This document shows positions 36,260 to 46,067 of a DNA stretch of 64,000 nt, in pieces (the stretch's first letter is position 1; each line of letters starts with the position of its first letter). The stretch lies in the NCBI RefSeq assembly GCF_008801915.1, contig NZ_VZOV01000003.1, positions 186,001 through 250,000 of the forward strand, read 5' to 3'. Origin of the DNA: Cupriavidus gilardii. Its GTDB lineage: Bacteria > Pseudomonadota > Gammaproteobacteria > Burkholderiales > Burkholderiaceae. The position numbers were made by a program, and so were the translations under genes. A model generated the notes under the pieces. That model did not search any database, was not told the DNA's origin, and saw nothing but the letters and a program-made list of their open reading frames with translations.

Positions 36260-37312
36260 ATGGATGACGGCAAGAAGGCAGCTGGCGTGAGCGCCGAGAA
36301 GCAGAAGGCGCTGGCGGCCGCGCTGGCGCAGATCGAGAAGCAGTTCGGCAAGGGCTCGATCATGCGGATGGGCGATGGCGAGGTCGAGCAGGATATCCAG
36401 GTCGTGTCGACCGGCTCGCTGGGCCTGGATGTCGCGCTGGGCGTCGGCGGCCTGCCGCGCGGCCGGGTCGTCGAGATCTACGGCCCGGAATCGTCGGGCA
36501 AGACCACGCTGACGCTGCAGGTGGTCGCCGAGATGCAGAAGCTGGGCGGCACCTGCGCGTTCGTCGATGCCGAGCACGCGCTGGACGTCAACTACGCGAG
36601 CAAGCTGGGCGTCAACGTCGGCGACCTGCTGATCTCGCAGCCGGACACCGGCGAACAGGCGCTGGAAATCACCGACGCGCTGGTGCGCTCCGGCTCGGTC
36701 GACCTGATCGTGATCGACTCGGTCGCGGCGCTGGTGCCGCGGGCCGAAATCGAAGGCGAGATGGGCGACGCGCTGCCGGGCCTGCAGGCCCGCCTGATGA
36801 GCCAGGCGCTGCGCAAGCTGACCGGCACCATCAAGCGCACCAACTGCCTGGTGATCTTCATCAACCAGATCCGCATGAAGATCGGCGTGATGTTCGGCTC
36901 GCCGGAAACCACCACGGGCGGCAACGCGCTGAAGTTCTACGCCTCGGTCCGCCTCGACATCCGCCGCATCGGCTCGATCAAGAAGGGCGACGACGTGATC
37001 GGCAACGAGACGAAGGTCAAGGTGGTCAAGAACAAGGTGTCGCCGCCGTTCCGCGAGGCCTTCTTCGACATCCTGTACGGCCAGGGCATCTCGCGCCAGG
37101 GCGAGATCATCGACCTCGGCGTGGACGCCAAGATCGTCGAGAAGTCGGGCGCCTGGTACAGCTACAACGGCGAGAAGATCGGCCAGGGCAAGGACAATGC
37201 GCGCGAATTCCTGCGCGAGAATCCCGATATCGCCAACGAAATCGAGAACAAGGTCCGCGCCGCCCTCGGCGTGGTGCCGATGAACGGCACGCCGGCGCTG
37301 GCGGAAGAGTAA
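36260..37312 (+). CDS. recA: Recombinase RecA
   Basis: A 350-residue DNA strand-exchange protein and co-protease for LexA. Walker A is GPESSGKT (75-82); VDAEHALD and [22 protein letters not shown] (Walker B) follow; loop L2 has [16 protein letters not shown]. The start at 36260 (MDDGKKAAG) has AAGGACG upstream. SOS regulation is indicated by the LexA box. recX follows after a 174-base gap with inverted repeats, probably as part of the same SOS unit. Confidence 0.98.
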   Translation: MDDGKKAAGVSAEKQKALAAALAQIEKQFGKGSIMRMGDGEVEQDIQVVSTGSLGLDVALGVGGLPRGRVVEIYGPESSGKTTLTLQVVAEMQKLGGTCAFVDAEHALDVNYASKLGVNVGDLLISQPDTGEQALEITDALVRSGSVDLIVIDSVAALVPRAEIEGEMGDALPGLQARLMSQALRKLTGTIKRTNCLVIFINQIRMKIGVMFGSPETTTGGNALKFYASVRLDIRRIGSIKKGDDVIGNETKVKVVKNKVSPPFREAFFDILYGQGISRQGEIIDLGVDAKIVEKSGAWYSYNGEKIGQGKDNAREFLRENPDIANEIENKVRAALGVVPMNGTPALAEE

Positions 37313-37323
37313 GCGGGTTGATG

Positions 37324-37447
37324 ATGTTCTCCCTCTCCCCCTCAGGGGGGAGGGTCGGGGAGAGCGGGTGGTTTCAACCCGCGGCCGCATGCCAGGCGCC
37401 GCTTGCCTCTCTCCCCACCCCTCTCCCGCAAGCGGGAGGGGGAGTCT
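37324..37447. repeat. Inverted REP-like repeats between recA and recX
   Basis: Two oppositely oriented copies of a related element flank about 50 bases. The left copy reads CTCCCTCTCCCCCTCAGGG then GGGAGGGTCGGGGAGAG; the right copy reads CTCTCCCCACCCCTCTCCC then GCAAGCGGGAGGGGGA. Each copy is itself a hairpin, and the pair can also fold on each other. The type resembles the short REP-like palindromes scattered between genes in Burkholderiaceae. It lies between recA and recX and may attenuate or stabilise the recA mRNA. Confidence 0.75.
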
Positions 37448-37486
37448 GCCCAGCATCGCGATCGCGCTACATCCCAAGCCGTCTTC

Positions 37487-37954
37487 ATGCCCCGTCCCCC
37501 GCTGTCCCTGAAAGCGCGCGCGGTCGGCTACCTGTCGCGCCGCGAGCATAGCCGCGCAGAGCTGGCGCGCAAGCTGGCGCCGCATGCCGAGTCGCCGGAG
37601 GAACTGGAGCGCCTGCTCGATACGCTCGAGCGCGAGAACTGGCTGTCCAACGCCCGCTTTGCCGAGAGCCTGGTGCACCGGCGCGCCAGCCGCTATGGCG
37701 CTTCCCGCGTCATGCAGGAAGCCCGCACGCACCAGCTCGACGGCGAGCAACTGGCCGACCTGCAGCAGCAGCTGCGCGCCACGGAACTGGAGCGCGCGCG
37801 AGAGGTCTGGCGCAAGCGCTTTGGCGTGGCGCCGGCCACGCCGGAGGAAAAGGCCAAACAGCTGCGCTTCCTGACGGCGCGCGGCTTTTCCCAGGCGGCG
37901 ATCAGCCGGGTGATCCGCGACGCCGATCTGCCGCCGGACGAGCAGCCCGAGTGA
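37487..37954 (+). CDS. recX: RecA regulatory protein RecX
   Basis: A 155-residue all-helical protein that binds RecA filaments and limits their activity. It carries SLKARAVGYLSRREHSRAEL at the N-terminus, LDTLERENWLSNARFAESLVHRR in the middle, and EEKAKQLRFLTARGFSQAAISRVI at the C-terminus. The start at 37487 is the only convincing one, with a weak Shine-Dalgarno site. It follows recA. Confidence 0.93.
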   Translation: MPRPPLSLKARAVGYLSRREHSRAELARKLAPHAESPEELERLLDTLERENWLSNARFAESLVHRRASRYGASRVMQEARTHQLDGEQLADLQQQLRATELERAREVWRKRFGVAPATPEEKAKQLRFLTARGFSQAAISRVIRDADLPPDEQPE

Positions 37955-38202
37955 GATGGTTCGAATGAACGGCGTGCCGGATCGGCCCAGAGGCGGAGTG
38001 TGATGCAGACGCCCCGGTAGTCCGATCATCCGCGCCGACAATCCGGGCCGACACTGCACACATCCGGGTATTCCCGGCCAATGTGGCTCGGCATGTTAAA
38101 CTCCACGAGTTTTCCGCAAGCGCGCCGCGAATTCGTGCGCCCGCAGCAAATCGTCTTCAGACGCCGGTTCCACCGCGTCTTCCCTTGTCACAGCCTGGTG
38201 CC

Positions 38203-38895
38203 ATGCCGCTTTCCGCCCCCGTCAATCGCGCCCTGCGTCATCGCCGCGCCATCACGGCCGAGGCGTATCTCCGCGAAGACGGCCTGTGGGACATCGAGGC
38301 CCGGCTCACCGACACCAAGCCCCGCGACATTCCGCTGGCCGGCGGCGGCGTGCGGCCGATCGGCCAGCCGCTGCACGACCTGTGGCTGCGCGTGACCATC
38401 GACCTGCGCATGAACGTGGTCGACGCCGAGGCCTGCTCGGACTGGGTTCCCTATCCCGGCCACTGCGACACCATCGGCCCGGCCTACCGCCAGCTGATCG
38501 GCCTGAACCTGATGAAGGGCTTTCGCAAGGCCGTGCGCGAGCGCCTGGGCGGCGTGGCCGGCTGCACCCATCTGACCGAGCTGGCCGGGATCCTGCCGAC
38601 GACGGCAATCCAGGCCTTTGCTGGCGACGTCTTCAAGATTCGCGACGGCGCCAGCGACGACAGCAATCCCGAACCGCCCTACCAGCTGCATGGCTGCCAT
38701 GCGCTGCATTTCGAAGGGGAAGTGGTTCGCCAGTTTTACCCGCGCTGGTACGGACACCAGCCGAAACCGAGAGTCCGGGCCGATGCGCCCGCGGCCTCGC
38801 CGCCGCAGTCACCGCCGCAGTCACCGCAATCCGCGCAGGCGATTCCCGACGACGACGGCGCCGCCTCGCACCGGTCCACCGGAACCTCCGGGTGA
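38203..38895 (+). CDS. DUF2889 family protein
   Basis: A 230-residue protein. The conserved block LHDLWLRVTIDLRMNVVDAE, then DWVPYPGHCDTIGPAYRQL and VRERLGGVAGCTHLTEL, is characteristic of DUF2889. His/Cys residues in GHCDTIGPAY and GCTHL are good candidates for a metal site, though no function is established. The last 55 residues are Pro/Ser/Gln-rich, with a short repeat (SPPQSPPQSPQS), and probably disordered. It lies alone between recX and sucC, as in related genomes to my recollection. Confidence 0.88.
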   Translation: MPLSAPVNRALRHRRAITAEAYLREDGLWDIEARLTDTKPRDIPLAGGGVRPIGQPLHDLWLRVTIDLRMNVVDAEACSDWVPYPGHCDTIGPAYRQLIGLNLMKGFRKAVRERLGGVAGCTHLTELAGILPTTAIQAFAGDVFKIRDGASDDSNPEPPYQLHGCHALHFEGEVVRQFYPRWYGHQPKPRVRADAPAASPPQSPPQSPQSAQAIPDDDGAASHRSTGTSG

Positions 38896-38997
38896 GATGC
38901 CGGGGTCCCCACCGAGATCTCGACCTCTCCCGCTTCATCACCACGCTTTACTACCCGGCTTTTCTACCCATTTACGCCTACCCGAAAGGAAACACGC

Positions 38998-40164
38998 ATG
39001 AATATCCATGAGTACCAAGGCAAGGAAATCCTGCGCAAATACAATGTGCCGGTTCCGCGCGGTATCCCCGCATTCTCGGTCGAAGAAGCGCTGAAGGCGG
39101 CCGAACAGCTTGGCGGCCCGGTGTGGGTCGTCAAGGCGCAGATTCACGCCGGCGGCCGCGGCAAGGGTGGCGGCGTCAAGGTGGCCAAGAGCCTGGACGA
39201 GGTCAAGACCTATGCCAGCAACATCCTGGGCATGCAGCTGGTCACGCACCAGACCGGTCCGGAGGGCAAGAAGGTCAATCGCCTGCTGATCGAAGAAGGC
39301 GCCGACATCAAGAAGGAACTGTACGTCAGCCTGGTCGTCGACCGCGTGTCGCAGAAGGTCGCGCTGATGGCCTCGAGCGAAGGCGGCATGGACATCGAGG
39401 AAGTCGCCGCGCAGACGCCCGAGAAGATCCACACGCTGATCATCGAGCCGTCGATCGGCCTGACCGACAAGGACGCGGACGACATCGCCCGCAAGATCGG
39501 CGTGCCCGACGCCAGCGTGCCGCAAGCGCGCCAGGCGCTGCAGGGGCTGTACAAGGCGTTCTGGGACACCGACGCCTCGCTGGCCGAAATCAACCCGATG
39601 ATCCTGACCGGCGACGGCAAGGTGATCGCGCTCGATGCCAAGTTCAACTTCGATTCGAACGCGCTGTTCCGCCACCCGGAAATCGTCGCCTACCGCGACC
39701 TGGACGAAGAAGATCCGGCTGAAATCGAAGCCTCGAAGTTCGACCTGGCCTACATCTCGCTCGACGGCAATATCGGCTGCCTGGTCAACGGCGCCGGCCT
39801 GGCGATGGCCACCATGGACACCATCAAGCTGTTCGGCGGCGAGCCGGCCAACTTCCTCGACGTGGGCGGCGGCGCCACCACCGAGAAGGTGACCGAGGCC
39901 TTCAAGCTGATGCTGAAGAACCCGAACGTGCAGGCCATCCTGGTCAACATCTTCGGCGGCATCATGCGCTGCGACGTGATCGCCGAAGGCGTGATCTCGG
40001 CCTCGAAGGCGGTGCAGCTCGGCGTGCCGCTGGTCGTCCGCATGAAGGGCACCAACGAAGACCTCGGCAAGAAGATGCTGGCCGAGTCGGGCCTGCCGAT
40101 CATCTCCGCCGACACCATGGAAGAAGCGGCCCAGAAGGTGGTGGCCGCGGCCGCGGGCAAGTAA
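38998..40164 (+). CDS. sucC: Succinyl-CoA synthetase beta subunit
   Basis: A 388-residue ATP-grasp subunit of the citric acid cycle enzyme. It begins [15 protein letters not shown] and contains [18 protein letters not shown] (nucleotide binding), [36 protein letters not shown] and [25 protein letters not shown] lies eight bases before the ATG. sucD follows after 73 bases in the same transcription unit, which ends at a strong terminator. Confidence 0.98.
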   Translation: MNIHEYQGKEILRKYNVPVPRGIPAFSVEEALKAAEQLGGPVWVVKAQIHAGGRGKGGGVKVAKSLDEVKTYASNILGMQLVTHQTGPEGKKVNRLLIEEGADIKKELYVSLVVDRVSQKVALMASSEGGMDIEEVAAQTPEKIHTLIIEPSIGLTDKDADDIARKIGVPDASVPQARQALQGLYKAFWDTDASLAEINPMILTGDGKVIALDAKFNFDSNALFRHPEIVAYRDLDEEDPAEIEASKFDLAYISLDGNIGCLVNGAGLAMATMDTIKLFGGEPANFLDVGGGATTEKVTEAFKLMLKNPNVQAILVNIFGGIMRCDVIAEGVISASKAVQLGVPLVVRMKGTNEDLGKKMLAESGLPIISADTMEEAAQKVVAAAAGK

Positions 40165-40237
40165 GCCAGACGCGAAACCGAAAGCGAGTGGCGTGGCGCC
40201 GTGCGCCCGCCGCGACAGCCAAGCAAAGGATTACAGC

Positions 40238-41119
40238 ATGTCGATTCTGATCAACAAAGACACCAAGGTCATCACCCAAGGTATTACCGGCAAGACCGGC
40301 CAGTTCCACACCCGTGGCTGCCGCGACTACGCCAACGGCAAGAACGCGTTCGTTGCCGGCGTGAATCCGAAGAAGGCCGGCGAGGACTTCGAGGGCATTC
40401 CCATCTACGCGAGCGTCAAGGAAGCCAAGCAGCAGACCGGCGCCACCGTGTCGGTGATCTACGTTCCGCCCGCAGGCGCCGCGGCCGCGATCTGGGAAGC
40501 CGTCGACGCCGACCTGGACCTGGTGGTCTGCATCACCGAAGGCATCCCCGTGCGCGACATGATGGAAGTCAAGGACCGCATGCGCCGCGAAAACAAGAAG
40601 ACGCTGCTGCTCGGACCGAACTGCCCGGGCCTGATCACGCCGGATGAAATCAAGATCGGCATCATGCCGGGCCACATCCACAAGAAGGGCCGCATCGGCG
40701 TGGTGTCGCGCTCGGGCACGCTGACCTATGAAGCCGTGGGCCAGCTGACCGCACTGGGCCTGGGCCAGTCGTCGGCCGTCGGCATCGGTGGCGACCCGAT
40801 CAACGGCCTGAAGCACATCGACGTGATGAAGATGTTCAACGACGATCCGGATACGGATGCCGTCGTGATGATCGGCGAGATCGGCGGTCCGGACGAGGCC
40901 AACGCGGCCTACTGGATCAAGGACAACATGAAGAAGCCGGTGGTCGGCTTCATCGCTGGCGTCACGGCGCCTCCGGGCAAGCGCATGGGCCACGCCGGCG
41001 CGCTGATCTCGGGCGGTGCCGACACGGCGCAGGCCAAGCTGGAGATCATGGAGTCCTGCGGTATCAAGGTCACCAAGAACCCGTCGGAAATGGGCCGTCT
41101 GCTCAAGTCGATCCTGTAA
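40238..41119 (+). CDS. sucD: Succinyl-CoA synthetase alpha subunit
   Basis: A 293-residue subunit that carries the phosphohistidine intermediate. It has a CoA-binding Rossmann start ([20 protein letters not shown]), [34 protein letters not shown], and the active-site His in [20 protein letters not shown] precedes the ATG. It forms the heterodimer with sucC and ends before a 14-bp-stem terminator. Confidence 0.98.
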   Translation: MSILINKDTKVITQGITGKTGQFHTRGCRDYANGKNAFVAGVNPKKAGEDFEGIPIYASVKEAKQQTGATVSVIYVPPAGAAAAIWEAVDADLDLVVCITEGIPVRDMMEVKDRMRRENKKTLLLGPNCPGLITPDEIKIGIMPGHIHKKGRIGVVSRSGTLTYEAVGQLTALGLGQSSAVGIGGDPINGLKHIDVMKMFNDDPDTDAVVMIGEIGGPDEANAAYWIKDNMKKPVVGFIAGVTAPPGKRMGHAGALISGGADTAQAKLEIMESCGIKVTKNPSEMGRLLKSIL

Positions 41120-41185
41120 TACGGGTCGGGACCGGTCCCGCCGGTCCGATCGGGGGGGCGCCGCATGCGACGGCGGTGCCCCAAA

Positions 41186-41223
41186 GACAATGCCCTCGCT
41201 CTCTGCGAGGGCATTGTCGTTTT
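41186..41223 (+). terminator. Rho-independent terminator after sucD
   Basis: A perfect 14-bp stem GACAATGCCCTCGC / GCGAGGGCATTGTC with a five-base loop TCTCT, then GTTTT. It begins 66 bases after the sucD stop. Confidence 0.92.
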
Positions 41224-41430
41224 GGCGCCACTGGAGCAGCCAATAGATCATTTTCTGATGTATTTGCCGGTTTGTTGAAATCAAAACGAAAGGTTGCTGC
41301 GGTACATCTCCATGTCTTGGGCGTCAGACATCCGAAACGCCGCAGTCGCGCCGTGCGCAGGCCCCCGCGCAGACGTCCCTGACACCCCGTCTTCATTCCA
41401 ATTCCAATATCGACTTCGAGGAGCCACGCA

Positions 41431-42126
41431 GTGGAATTGCTGTCGTCCACCACGTTCTGGATCGCACTGGGATCCATCATCCTGACCAATATCGTGCTGT
41501 CCGGCGACAACGCCGTCGTGATCGCGCTGGCCTCGCGCAACCTGCCGCCCGCGCAGCAGAAGCGCGCGATCTTCTGGGGCAGCGCCGCCGCGATCATCAT
41601 GCGCGTGGTGCTGACCGTCGCCGCGGTCAAGCTGCTGAGCCTGCCGTACCTGAAGATCGTCGGCGCGATCCTGCTGGTCTATATCGGCGTGCAGTTGCTG
41701 ACCGGCGATGACGACGAGGAAGGCCATGACGCCAAGGACAATATCTGGGCCGCGATCCGCACCATCCTGATCGCCGACCTGGTGATGTCGCTGGACAACG
41801 TGGTGGCAGTCGCCGCCGCGGCCCAGAAGGGGCCCGAGGGCAGCCAGCTGCTGCTGCTGGTGGTCGGCCTTGGCCTGTCGATTCCGCTGATCGTGTTCGG
41901 CAGCACGCTGCTGCTGAAGGTGATGGAACGCTTCCCGGTGATCATCGTCGCCGGTGCCGCGCTGCTGGGCTATCTGGCCGGCGAGATGCTGGTCAGCGAT
42001 CCGGTCGACGCCGCCTGGTTCGAAGTCCATGTGCCGCATGCCCACCTGGTGTTCGGCGCGGTTGGCGCGATCCTGGTGGTCGTGATCGGCCAGCTGATGC
42101 AGAAGCGAGGCGCGCGGACCGCCTGA
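41431..42126 (+). CDS. TerC-family integral membrane protein (YjbE-type)
   Basis: A 231-residue membrane protein with about seven helices. The family metal-binding signatures are GSIILTNIVLSGDNAVVIALA in the first helix and LIADLVMSLDNVVAVAAAA in the fourth, each with an Asp-Asn pair. Members have been linked to manganese export or tellurite resistance; the substrate is inferred. The start is GTG at 41431, preceded by GAGGAG. I looked for the yybP-ykoY manganese riboswitch in the 207 bases upstream and could not find its conserved core. It is followed by a terminator. Confidence 0.9.
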   Translation: MELLSSTTFWIALGSIILTNIVLSGDNAVVIALASRNLPPAQQKRAIFWGSAAAIIMRVVLTVAAVKLLSLPYLKIVGAILLVYIGVQLLTGDDDEEGHDAKDNIWAAIRTILIADLVMSLDNVVAVAAAAQKGPEGSQLLLLVVGLGLSIPLIVFGSTLLLKVMERFPVIIVAGAALLGYLAGEMLVSDPVDAAWFEVHVPHAHLVFGAVGAILVVVIGQLMQKRGARTA

Positions 42127-42176
42127 CGTCGCGCGCGGCCGCGTTGCCCCGCGGGGGGACGCGGCCATGCGAAACG

Positions 42177-42210
42177 AGCCCGGCACGCCTTGGCGTTGCC
42201 GGGCTTTTTT
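42177..42210 (+). terminator. Rho-independent terminator after the terC-family gene
   Basis: A 9-bp stem AGCCCGGCA / TGCCGGGCT with an 11-base loop (itself CGCC-TTG-GGCG-like) followed by six T. It starts 51 bases after the stop codon. Confidence 0.9.
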
Positions 42211-42349
42211 CATCGGCGCACTTGCCGCAAGCGATCCGTGCGCGCCAGCGTTCGGGCCAACGCCCCGATGCCAAATTTTGTGAACGTCCCGCGCAGCGCG
42301 GTCGGCCGGCTCGATACTGTCGGCCTTCGTACCGTTCGGGAGCCGCTCC

Positions 42350-42880
42350 ATGCCAGTCGCCGCTCGCTCGCCGCAGGGCCGCCACGCCTATCGCACGCAT
42401 CGCGCGCATCGCGCGCCGCGGGCCTTCACGTTGATCGAACTGATGGTGGTGGTCGCCATCATCGGCATCCTCGCCGCGATCGCGGTGCCGCAATATCGGG
42501 ACGATACAATTCGGGCCAGGCTGTCGAGCGTGCTGACGGCGGCCGCGCCGCTGAAGATGGCGGTCAGCCTGTGCGCGCAGGAAGCGGGCGGCGTGCTGGA
42601 CGATTGCAATGGCGACAATCCCGCCGCGGCGATCCCGCCGTTTGCACCGAACCGCGAGATTGCGCAGGCCTTCGTCAGCGGCCCCGGCGTGATCACGCTG
42701 ACGCTCGCCGCCAGCGGACTGGGCGCCGGGGTCGACGGCAGGGACATCACGCTGCGGCCATCGGTCAACGCGACTTCGGTCAGTTGGGAGATCGCCACCA
42801 CGATCGAGAACGCGGTCGCCAGGCAGTATGTCCTCAGGAACAGCCAGTCGCCGGCCGATACATCGCAGGCGAGGGCGTAG
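42350..42880 (+). CDS. Type IV pilin-like prepilin with Ala before the cleavage site
   Basis: A 176-residue prepilin. After a 25-residue basic leader comes RAFTLIELMVVVAIIGILAA, the class III leader motif with Glu at +5 and the N-terminal transmembrane helix. Normal prepilins have Gly just before the Phe; here it is Ala (codon GCC at the -1 position). The globular part has a cysteine pair in AVSLCAQEAGG and LDDCNGDN close together after the helix. The start at 42350 is the first ATG. It is followed by a predicted O-oligosaccharyltransferase, suggesting the pilin is glycosylated. It could be the major pilin or a minor one. Confidence 0.88.
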   Translation: MPVAARSPQGRHAYRTHRAHRAPRAFTLIELMVVVAIIGILAAIAVPQYRDDTIRARLSSVLTAAAPLKMAVSLCAQEAGGVLDDCNGDNPAAAIPPFAPNREIAQAFVSGPGVITLTLAASGLGAGVDGRDITLRPSVNATSVSWEIATTIENAVARQYVLRNSQSPADTSQARA

Positions 42881-42989
42881 TCGGGTAGCGGCGCGGGTGT
42901 CATCGTGGACGGCGCCAACCAGGCCCGGCTGCGCAACGATCATCCTGGCGACGCGCCCATGGGCACGTCGCCTTCGTCGGGAATCGAAT

Positions 42990-44831
42990 GTGAATTTGCG
43001 CAGGAACATTGCGCTGGAGTGCGCGTGCCCGCTGATGGCGATGGCCGTCGCGTTGCCGCCGCTGGTGTCCAGGCACACGTTGCCGCTGGCGACCTTCTAC
43101 GGCGAGTGGGCGTGCGCGCTGGCTTTCGTCGTGCTGTTGCTGTGGTCCGCCACGTTGCGTCCCACGGCGCCGGCCACGGCCGACGCCACAGCTGTCGGGC
43201 CCAGTGGCGTCCCGCTGGTGACCGCATTCTGCCTGTGGCTGATCGCGCTGGGCGCCGGCGCGACGCTGGCGGGCCAGCCGGACGTGACCGGCAGCCGCGG
43301 CCTGACGTTGGCCGCCTTGCTGCTCGCCACCGGCGCCATCTGGGCCGGCCATCGCTATCGCCGCGCGCTCGACGCCGACGCGGTGCTGACCGCGTTCGCC
43401 ACGGCCTGGCTGGCGGCGGGGCTGTTCGGCACGCTGGCCCAGTGGGTGCAATTGTTCCGTCTCGAGGGCGACAGCTTCGGGCTGGTGTCCGACTATTTCT
43501 ACGACACCAATCGCCGGCTGTGGGGCAACCTGAATCAGCCCAACCACCAGGCAACCGTGCATGGGCTGGCGCTGGCCGCGTCGGTCTGGCTGGCCTCGCG
43601 CGGCAAGCTGCGCGCGCTGCCCTGGCTCGTTGCGGTGGCGCTGATCGAGAGCGGCGTCGTGCTGTCCGGCTCGCGCACCGGCGTGCTCCATGTGGGGCTG
43701 GCCGCCTGCTATGCGCTGGTCGCAGCCTGGCTGGCGCGTTCCGCGCAGGACCAAAGGCCGGCGTCGACGTCCGGCCGCGGGAGCCTGCGCGCCCCGGCCG
43801 GGCTGGTGTGCGCCGCCGCGGCGCTGGTCGCGATGCTGATGCTGCTGCAGCCGTCAATCAAGGCGGCGGGGCAGGCGTTCGGCTGGTCGCTGTTCGACAC
43901 CATGGCGCAACTGCAGGCCGGCGACCAGATCTCCGCACGCGGCGCGCTGTGGTCGCACGCGTGGGCGATGTTCGTCGCGCATCCGTGGTTCGGGGTCGGC
44001 TGGGGCGAATTCGGCTGGGCACAGTTCGAACAGCTGGCGCGGCTCGGCATCGTCGTCGAGATGTCGCTGCACGCGCACAACGCCGTGCTGGATCTGCTGG
44101 CCAAGACCGGCATCGTCGGCACCGCCGGCGTCGCGCTGTTCCTCGCCGCGTGGCTGTGGCGCGTGGTGCGCGCGCGGCTGTGGCGGGCGGATACGGCCGA
44201 ACGCGCCCGCACCGCGGCGGCGCTGACCTGGCTGGCGATGCTGTGCGCGCATTCGATGCTCGAGTACCCGCTGCACTACCTGTATTTCTTGCTGCCTTTC
44301 TGTTTCCTGCTGGGATGGCTCGAGCCGGCCGCGCTGACGGTGGGCCGGATGCCGCGCGCGCTGGCAACGGCAGCCACCGCGGCGGTCGGCTTGGCCGCCG
44401 CCCTGGTGCTTGCGACCATGTGGCAGGACTACCGCCGCGTCGAGGCGCGCGAGTACGCCAGTTCGACGCGGGTCGACACCTTGCCGGCGCCGAGCCTGTG
44501 GTTCGGCCAGCACGCCGAGGCCCACCGGGCCGAGCTGGCGCCGCTGACCGCCGACGGCGCCGATGCCTGGCTGCCGGCCCATATTGCGGCGATCCACCTG
44601 TTGCCGACGCCGACAATGATCGCGCGCGGCGCCTGGCTGCTGGCGCTGAACGGCGAGCCGGAACGGGGCCGCCAATGGCTGGAGCGGTTGCGTTACTACT
44701 ACCGGGGCGACGAGGCCGAGCAGTTCGCGCGGGTCGCCGGCTATTGCGACGGCGTCGACGCCGCCCGCCGTCCCCAGCCATTCTGCGAGTGGGTCCGGCA
44801 ACGCCGTGCCGCCGGACCGATACCGCGGTAG
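42990..44831 (+). CDS. PglL/Wzy-type O-oligosaccharyltransferase
   Basis: A 613-residue membrane protein with about twelve hydrophobic helices. WGNLNQPNHQATVHGLALA (Wzy_C-like periplasmic loop) and GALWSHAWAMFVAHPWFGVGWGEFGWAQF are hallmark stretches of PglL-type oligosaccharyltransferases and O-antigen ligases. A soluble C-terminal part of about 150 residues follows the last helix. The start is uncertain: GTG at 42990 with GGGAA upstream is my choice, ATG at 43035 the alternative. Being next to a pilin gene favours protein glycosylation over O-antigen ligation. Confidence 0.82.
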   Translation: MNLRRNIALECACPLMAMAVALPPLVSRHTLPLATFYGEWACALAFVVLLLWSATLRPTAPATADATAVGPSGVPLVTAFCLWLIALGAGATLAGQPDVTGSRGLTLAALLLATGAIWAGHRYRRALDADAVLTAFATAWLAAGLFGTLAQWVQLFRLEGDSFGLVSDYFYDTNRRLWGNLNQPNHQATVHGLALAASVWLASRGKLRALPWLVAVALIESGVVLSGSRTGVLHVGLAACYALVAAWLARSAQDQRPASTSGRGSLRAPAGLVCAAAALVAMLMLLQPSIKAAGQAFGWSLFDTMAQLQAGDQISARGALWSHAWAMFVAHPWFGVGWGEFGWAQFEQLARLGIVVEMSLHAHNAVLDLLAKTGIVGTAGVALFLAAWLWRVVRARLWRADTAERARTAAALTWLAMLCAHSMLEYPLHYLYFLLPFCFLLGWLEPAALTVGRMPRALATAATAAVGLAAALVLATMWQDYRRVEAREYASSTRVDTLPAPSLWFGQHAEAHRAELAPLTADGADAWLPAHIAAIHLLPTPTMIARGAWLLALNGEPERGRQWLERLRYYYRGDEAEQFARVAGYCDGVDAARRPQPFCEWVRQRRAAGPIPR

Positions 44832-44990
44832 GGCGGTAGCCGGAAGGGGGAATGACGCGCTGCGGCAAGCGATGGAGGCTGTCGTTTCCATGGAAGCGCG
44901 GCCCTGCGGCATTTCATCCCTCGGCACGATTTGTCACGCCAGTTCCGGCCCATAGACTCGCCCGGTGCCTGTGTCACACGGGAGAGACGA

Positions 44991-45950
44991 ATGCGGACTG
45001 GCAAGCGCAGGATCCTGACGGCGGCTGTCCTCGGGCTGATCGCCATCATCACCACCGAGGTGCTGGCGCGCGCCGGCCTTGGGCTGGGCGATCCGCCGCT
45101 GTACCAGGCCGATCCGGACATCGAGTATCTGCTCAAGCCCAACCAGCGGGTGAAGCGCTTCGGCCATCGCTATGTGGTCAACCGCTTCGGCATGCGCTCC
45201 GAAGATTTCGAGCCGAAAAAGCGCGCTCCCGGCGAGCGGCGCGTGCTGGTGTTCGGCGATTCGGTCGTCAACGGCGGCGCGCAGGTCGACCAGGGCCGCT
45301 TGGCCACCGAGCAACTGCGCGCGCGGCTGGGGCAGGACGGCAAGGTCGCGACCGTCGGCAACGTCGCCGCGTTCAGTTGGGGGCCGGGCAACTGGCTGGC
45401 CTATGCGCGGCGCTTCGGGTTTCTCGACGCCGATACCGCGATCATCGTCGTCAACGGCGCCGACTATGGCGATGTGCCGACCTTTGCGCCGCTGCGGCAG
45501 GACACCCACCCGTCGCAGCCGCCGCTGTCGGCGCTGGTGGAGGGCGCCACCCGCTATCTGCCCGCCTATCTGGGACTGGACCAATCGTCGGGACCGCCGC
45601 GCGAATCGACGGACGCCGACCGCGCCGCCTCGCTGCGCGACCTGGCCGAACTGATCGTGATGGCCAAACGCGCCGGCCTGCAGGTCCGGCTGGTGCAGCA
45701 CTACGAGCGCGACGAACTGGACGGCGCGGGCCTGCCCGCCGGCCTGGAGGCCTTCTCGCGGCTGTGCGAGGAATACGAGGTGCCGATCGTCAGCATGCGC
45801 GACGCCGAGCGCCGGGCGCGCGACGTGGCCTATCTCGACGAGATCCACCTGAGTCCGGAAGGGCAGGACCTGCTCGCCGACGCGCTGCTGGCCGCGGCCA
45901 ATCTGCCGGCCGGCGGCCGCAACGTCGCCGCTTCCGGCCTGCGCCACTAG
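44991..45950 (+). CDS. SGNH/GDSL-like hydrolase, membrane anchored
   Basis: A 319-residue protein. A single N-terminal hydrophobic segment (about residues 8-27) is a signal anchor or signal peptide. Block I is VFGDSVVNGGAQ with the candidate catalytic Ser. Block V is DEIHLSPEGQDLL with candidate Asp and His. The start MRTGKRR has GGGAGAGA upstream. SGNH proteins of this kind often act on acyl or acetyl groups of extracellular sugars. Position after pilin and oligosaccharyltransferase genes suggests the glycan as substrate, which is inference. Confidence 0.8.
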   Translation: MRTGKRRILTAAVLGLIAIITTEVLARAGLGLGDPPLYQADPDIEYLLKPNQRVKRFGHRYVVNRFGMRSEDFEPKKRAPGERRVLVFGDSVVNGGAQVDQGRLATEQLRARLGQDGKVATVGNVAAFSWGPGNWLAYARRFGFLDADTAIIVVNGADYGDVPTFAPLRQDTHPSQPPLSALVEGATRYLPAYLGLDQSSGPPRESTDADRAASLRDLAELIVMAKRAGLQVRLVQHYERDELDGAGLPAGLEAFSRLCEEYEVPIVSMRDAERRARDVAYLDEIHLSPEGQDLLADALLAAANLPAGGRNVAASGLRH

Positions 45951-46067
45951 CGCCGCGGCGCGGCGCGCATGCCCGGGGCACGACTGCGCGCGATGCCGCG
46001 CGCCGACCCGTACCGTCCTGACGCCTCCTGACGCCCTTACGGGTTCTTGCCGCGCCTCACCGGCTCT

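Noticed and set aside
41224-41430. Possible yybP-ykoY manganese riboswitch before the TerC-family gene
   Set aside because: The conserved core sequences of that riboswitch could not be found in the leader.
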